Source: Phoenix dactylifera
Lineage: Eukaryota; Streptophyta; Magnoliopsida; Arecales; Arecaceae
Length of the DNA stretch: 64,000 bases
Direction of reading: 5' to 3'
Assembly: GCF_009389715.1 (NCBI RefSeq)
Contig: NW_024068034.1
Span: 62,001 to 126,000, forward strand
The translations under genes were made by a program, and so were the position numbers. Below, piece by piece: positions 61,641-64,000 of this stretch. How positions within the stretch are numbered: position 1 is the first letter of the stretch; the number at the start of each line of letters is the position of its first letter. The notes under the pieces are model-generated. The model was not told where the DNA came from. It saw nothing but the letters and a program-made list of their open reading frames with translations, and did no database searches.

Positions 61641-62700
61641 GAGTGGAGAGACGCTTATGGATATCAACACCGTGAGAAAGGATAGGAAGACATGGTAGGG
61701 GCCGCGTGGGAATTCTAATATAGTTATTGTAAAAATTTTATTTTTCAGTAGAAGGGACCCACCACGACCCTTTCAACCTCGTTTTTTTTTTTCTTCTTTT
61801 TTTCCATGGCGTGTGCCTTACATAATCTCGTTTTTGTTTGGTGTGGTCATGATCTTGCTCTCAACCTTGAAAATTTTGTTTTACATATCTATTTTATATG
61901 TCTAAAATAAAGAATTATATATACCTAAAACAAAAGCTTGGATATTATACAAAACTTTCTTGTTGCCGCATGGACTCCGGTATTAATAATATTGATATTA
62001 ATATAATTAAGTATTATTAAAATTTATTATTTAAGATATAATATATATTAATGATGATATTAATATGATCAACCATCATTAAAATGTGTTTCTTAATATA
62101 TAATAGAAATCTATTTATTAAAATTTTTTATTTACTAATTTTTTTTGCTTTATTATATTAAATTTTAAAATTAGTTTTAAAAAAGAAGAAAAAAAAAATC
62201 ATGCCTTATGCATCATGCGGAGTTAATATTTTTGGCAGGAGGTTCTATAGGAATGCTAAGCTTGGATAGACTTCTTTGTTTTCTATGTAGATGCTGGTAT
62301 TGATGACTATCATATTGATATTGATATAGTGATTGCTAAGTGGATATGAGTATTAATCATGAAGATTTTTTTTTTGGTAATCATAAAGTTATTGCTTAAT
62401 GTGCAATAAAATTTGGTTATTAAAATTTTGTATTTATTATATCTTATTAAGATTTTGCTTTTGTGCTCTGTCCTATCTTATTAATTATGTAATCTACATA
62501 ATTGATCTGACAATAGATAGCTTGCAAAGTATTGAAAGCAATGAATTAGAAACCATTTGGCCTGGTAGTATGTGTATACTCTATGTTGGTTTTCTATATT
62601 GCCTTATAGTATCATCTATGTCTTCACTTTCTGTGGTCTAATAAGAGTTGCTCTTTAGCTTTTGGAGCGTTATTCTTTTACAAGATTTGCTAGAGTGTTT
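61641..62700. other. AT-rich intergenic DNA with a diverged duplication
   Basis: Two loosely similar blocks (about 61970-62165 and 62285-62460) share ATTGATATTAATAT, ATCAT(T)AA and TTATTAAAATTTT order. No gene. Confidence 0.35.
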
Positions 62701-62702
62701 CG

Positions 62703-63300
62703 TGTTGCCGCGGAATTCAGGCCGAGGTGAGAGTGCAGTTGGACGACTTTGAGGTCAGCTAGAGACGAGCTGCACAGGCTAGTTGAGGTGTTGGGTGCTG
62801 GTTTGCTCTGCTAGGTGGCACGCAAGAAGTTTACTTACTAGAGAGTTTTCAGCGGAGGAATCTCCGATGCCTAAGTCAGAACAATAAAGCAACAGTATGG
62901 AAGGAAGAGAGTTTCAGTAGAGGGTCACTTTGTGAATAGGGTTGCACGTATATTACATACCTGAGGTCTTTTAGGTTACTTTTCTTATATAGAAAAACTA
63001 GTTTACAGTTATTTGGGTTGACATGGCGTGCAACGATGGCTAGGTAGTAACCGGTGGTACGACCACAGTATGGGTGCTAATCCACGTGGGCAGTAGAGTG
63101 CACTAGTAGGGCACAAGATATGATGTCATCGTGACTACGGATTGTCAGAACTATCAGTTATTGAGATTGTGAGTTCTTGTTGACTCGTACCAATTGTCCT
63201 ACTTGGGCAATGACTTCTTCGTCGATCAGTTCTTCGGCTAGAGTCGAAAAGCTTATGTTGGATGATCAGTTGCTTGGTTGTGGCCGAGGTAATTCTTTTT
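62703..63300 (-). repeat. Probable decayed gypsy-type LTR
   Basis: Begins TGTTGCCGCGGAATTCAGG, comparable to TGTTGCTGGAAATTAGACC of the LTR at 39217, and has CCGATGCCTAAGTCAGA about 160 bp in, at the same relative place as CGATGCTTAAGTCAGAG in those LTRs. The other end was not defined and no internal domain adjoins it. Confidence 0.35.
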
Positions 63301-64000
63301 AGTTTACATACGAGATAAAAAGAAAGATTAAGCTTGAAGTTGAGGTATCAAATATTTTCTCCCTCGCTTTGTAACTAGGATGATAAAGGGGGCGCGGGGG
63401 CGCGGCGGAGAAGGACTTAAGAAAATAGGCCAACGAGTCTGGGGCAGCCGGTACAGGGGGCGGGGGTTCCAAGATGGAAAAAGTCAAACGAGGAAGGGTG
63501 GTGGACTGGTGGGTGATGGGATTATAGGATGGTTTGAAGTTGAGAAGATAGCTTGAGCTGAGAGGATAACCCTATGGACATCGATTATTCTAAATTTTCA
63601 ATTATGACATCAAATAATTAATAGCTAAAATTAATTTTGTTTTTTTAAAAAAATATTGTATTCCTAACTTATTATATTTTTATAGTGTATTTCAGAAAGT
63701 TGGAGAATCGGAGAAAATATTATACCCGGCGGAACAAGCATGTTGAGAAGAAGAGTGGAGACAAAACTGGATGAAAATATGAAAAAATAAAAAAGTAGAG
63801 AGCAAACTTTTTATAAAAAGAATTATAAAATATTCTAAAGAGGAAGCTAGCATAGATAAAAGAAAGAAAAGGGTCGTCATCTTGAAGCCTATTCATTAAT
63901 TATTTTGGCTGAAGTTGTTCGAATCCTCCTTTAGAAAAATAGTTTTTTTTCTTAATTCTCGCATGGATATTATCGTCGAGTCAACATTTTCAATATTATT
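63301..64000. other. Intergenic, nothing recognised
   Basis: AT-rich with a short GC-rich patch at 63385-63475. No coding signal. Confidence 0.35.

Overview
This is a nuclear plant DNA window, from a flowering plant and most likely a non-grass monocot such as a palm. The evidence is a six-unit polyubiquitin gene with a 5'UTR intron, a gibberellin 2-oxidase, a CC-NB-LRR resistance gene, plant-type intron borders and dense nested plant transposons. The species cannot be fixed from sequence alone; the palm guess is inference.

Layout. 1-6563: a nearly intact Ty1/copia retrotransposon (+), cut by the left window edge, with one in-frame stop and a complete 2.33-kb 3' LTR. 6564-10390: intergenic DNA with a 1.3-kb PIF/Harbinger-like element, an inverted-repeat element and a tandem duplication. 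10400-13170: polyubiquitin gene; its 5'UTR intron is built of ~246-bp tandem repeats, each carrying a copy of the true splice acceptor and the start of the ubiquitin coding region. 13170-30200: gene-poor DNA with a Tourist-like MITE, tandem repeats, a Pack-MULE-like element, a hAT element full of GGTTCC-type repeats, and a decayed minus-strand copia element. The last is interrupted by a palindromic array of a miniature LTR retrotransposon (TRIM). 30236-35779: a gibberellin 2-beta-dioxygenase 8-like gene (three firm exons, one probable upstream exon). 36500-40330: a LINE fragment, then a small internally deleted Ty3/gypsy derivative whose LTRs carry a minisatellite of different length. 40330-45290: mostly unrecognised AT-rich DNA, then a 5'-truncated LINE with target duplication just upstream of a resistance gene. 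45292-49142: an intronless CC-NB-LRR gene with one frameshift. 51953-54828: two housekeeping genes, LTO1 and a formiminotransferase-like gene. 55419-55795: a broken fragment of a pyruvate,phosphate dikinase regulatory protein gene. 57944-61446: a five-exon minus-strand gene for a small tail-anchored-looking protein of unknown function, reconstructed here from splice sites and reading phase. 61450-64000: AT-rich intergenic DNA and one probable decayed LTR.

The genes are unrelated in function, as is usual in plant genomes: protein turnover (ubiquitin), hormone catabolism (GA 2-oxidase), immunity (CNL), Fe-S protein maturation (LTO1), and folate/one-carbon metabolism (formiminotransferase-like). 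The most unusual structures are the TRIM inverted array at 26174-28440, flanked as a whole by one 5-bp target duplication, and the ubiquitin intron with repeated copies of its own start-codon junction.
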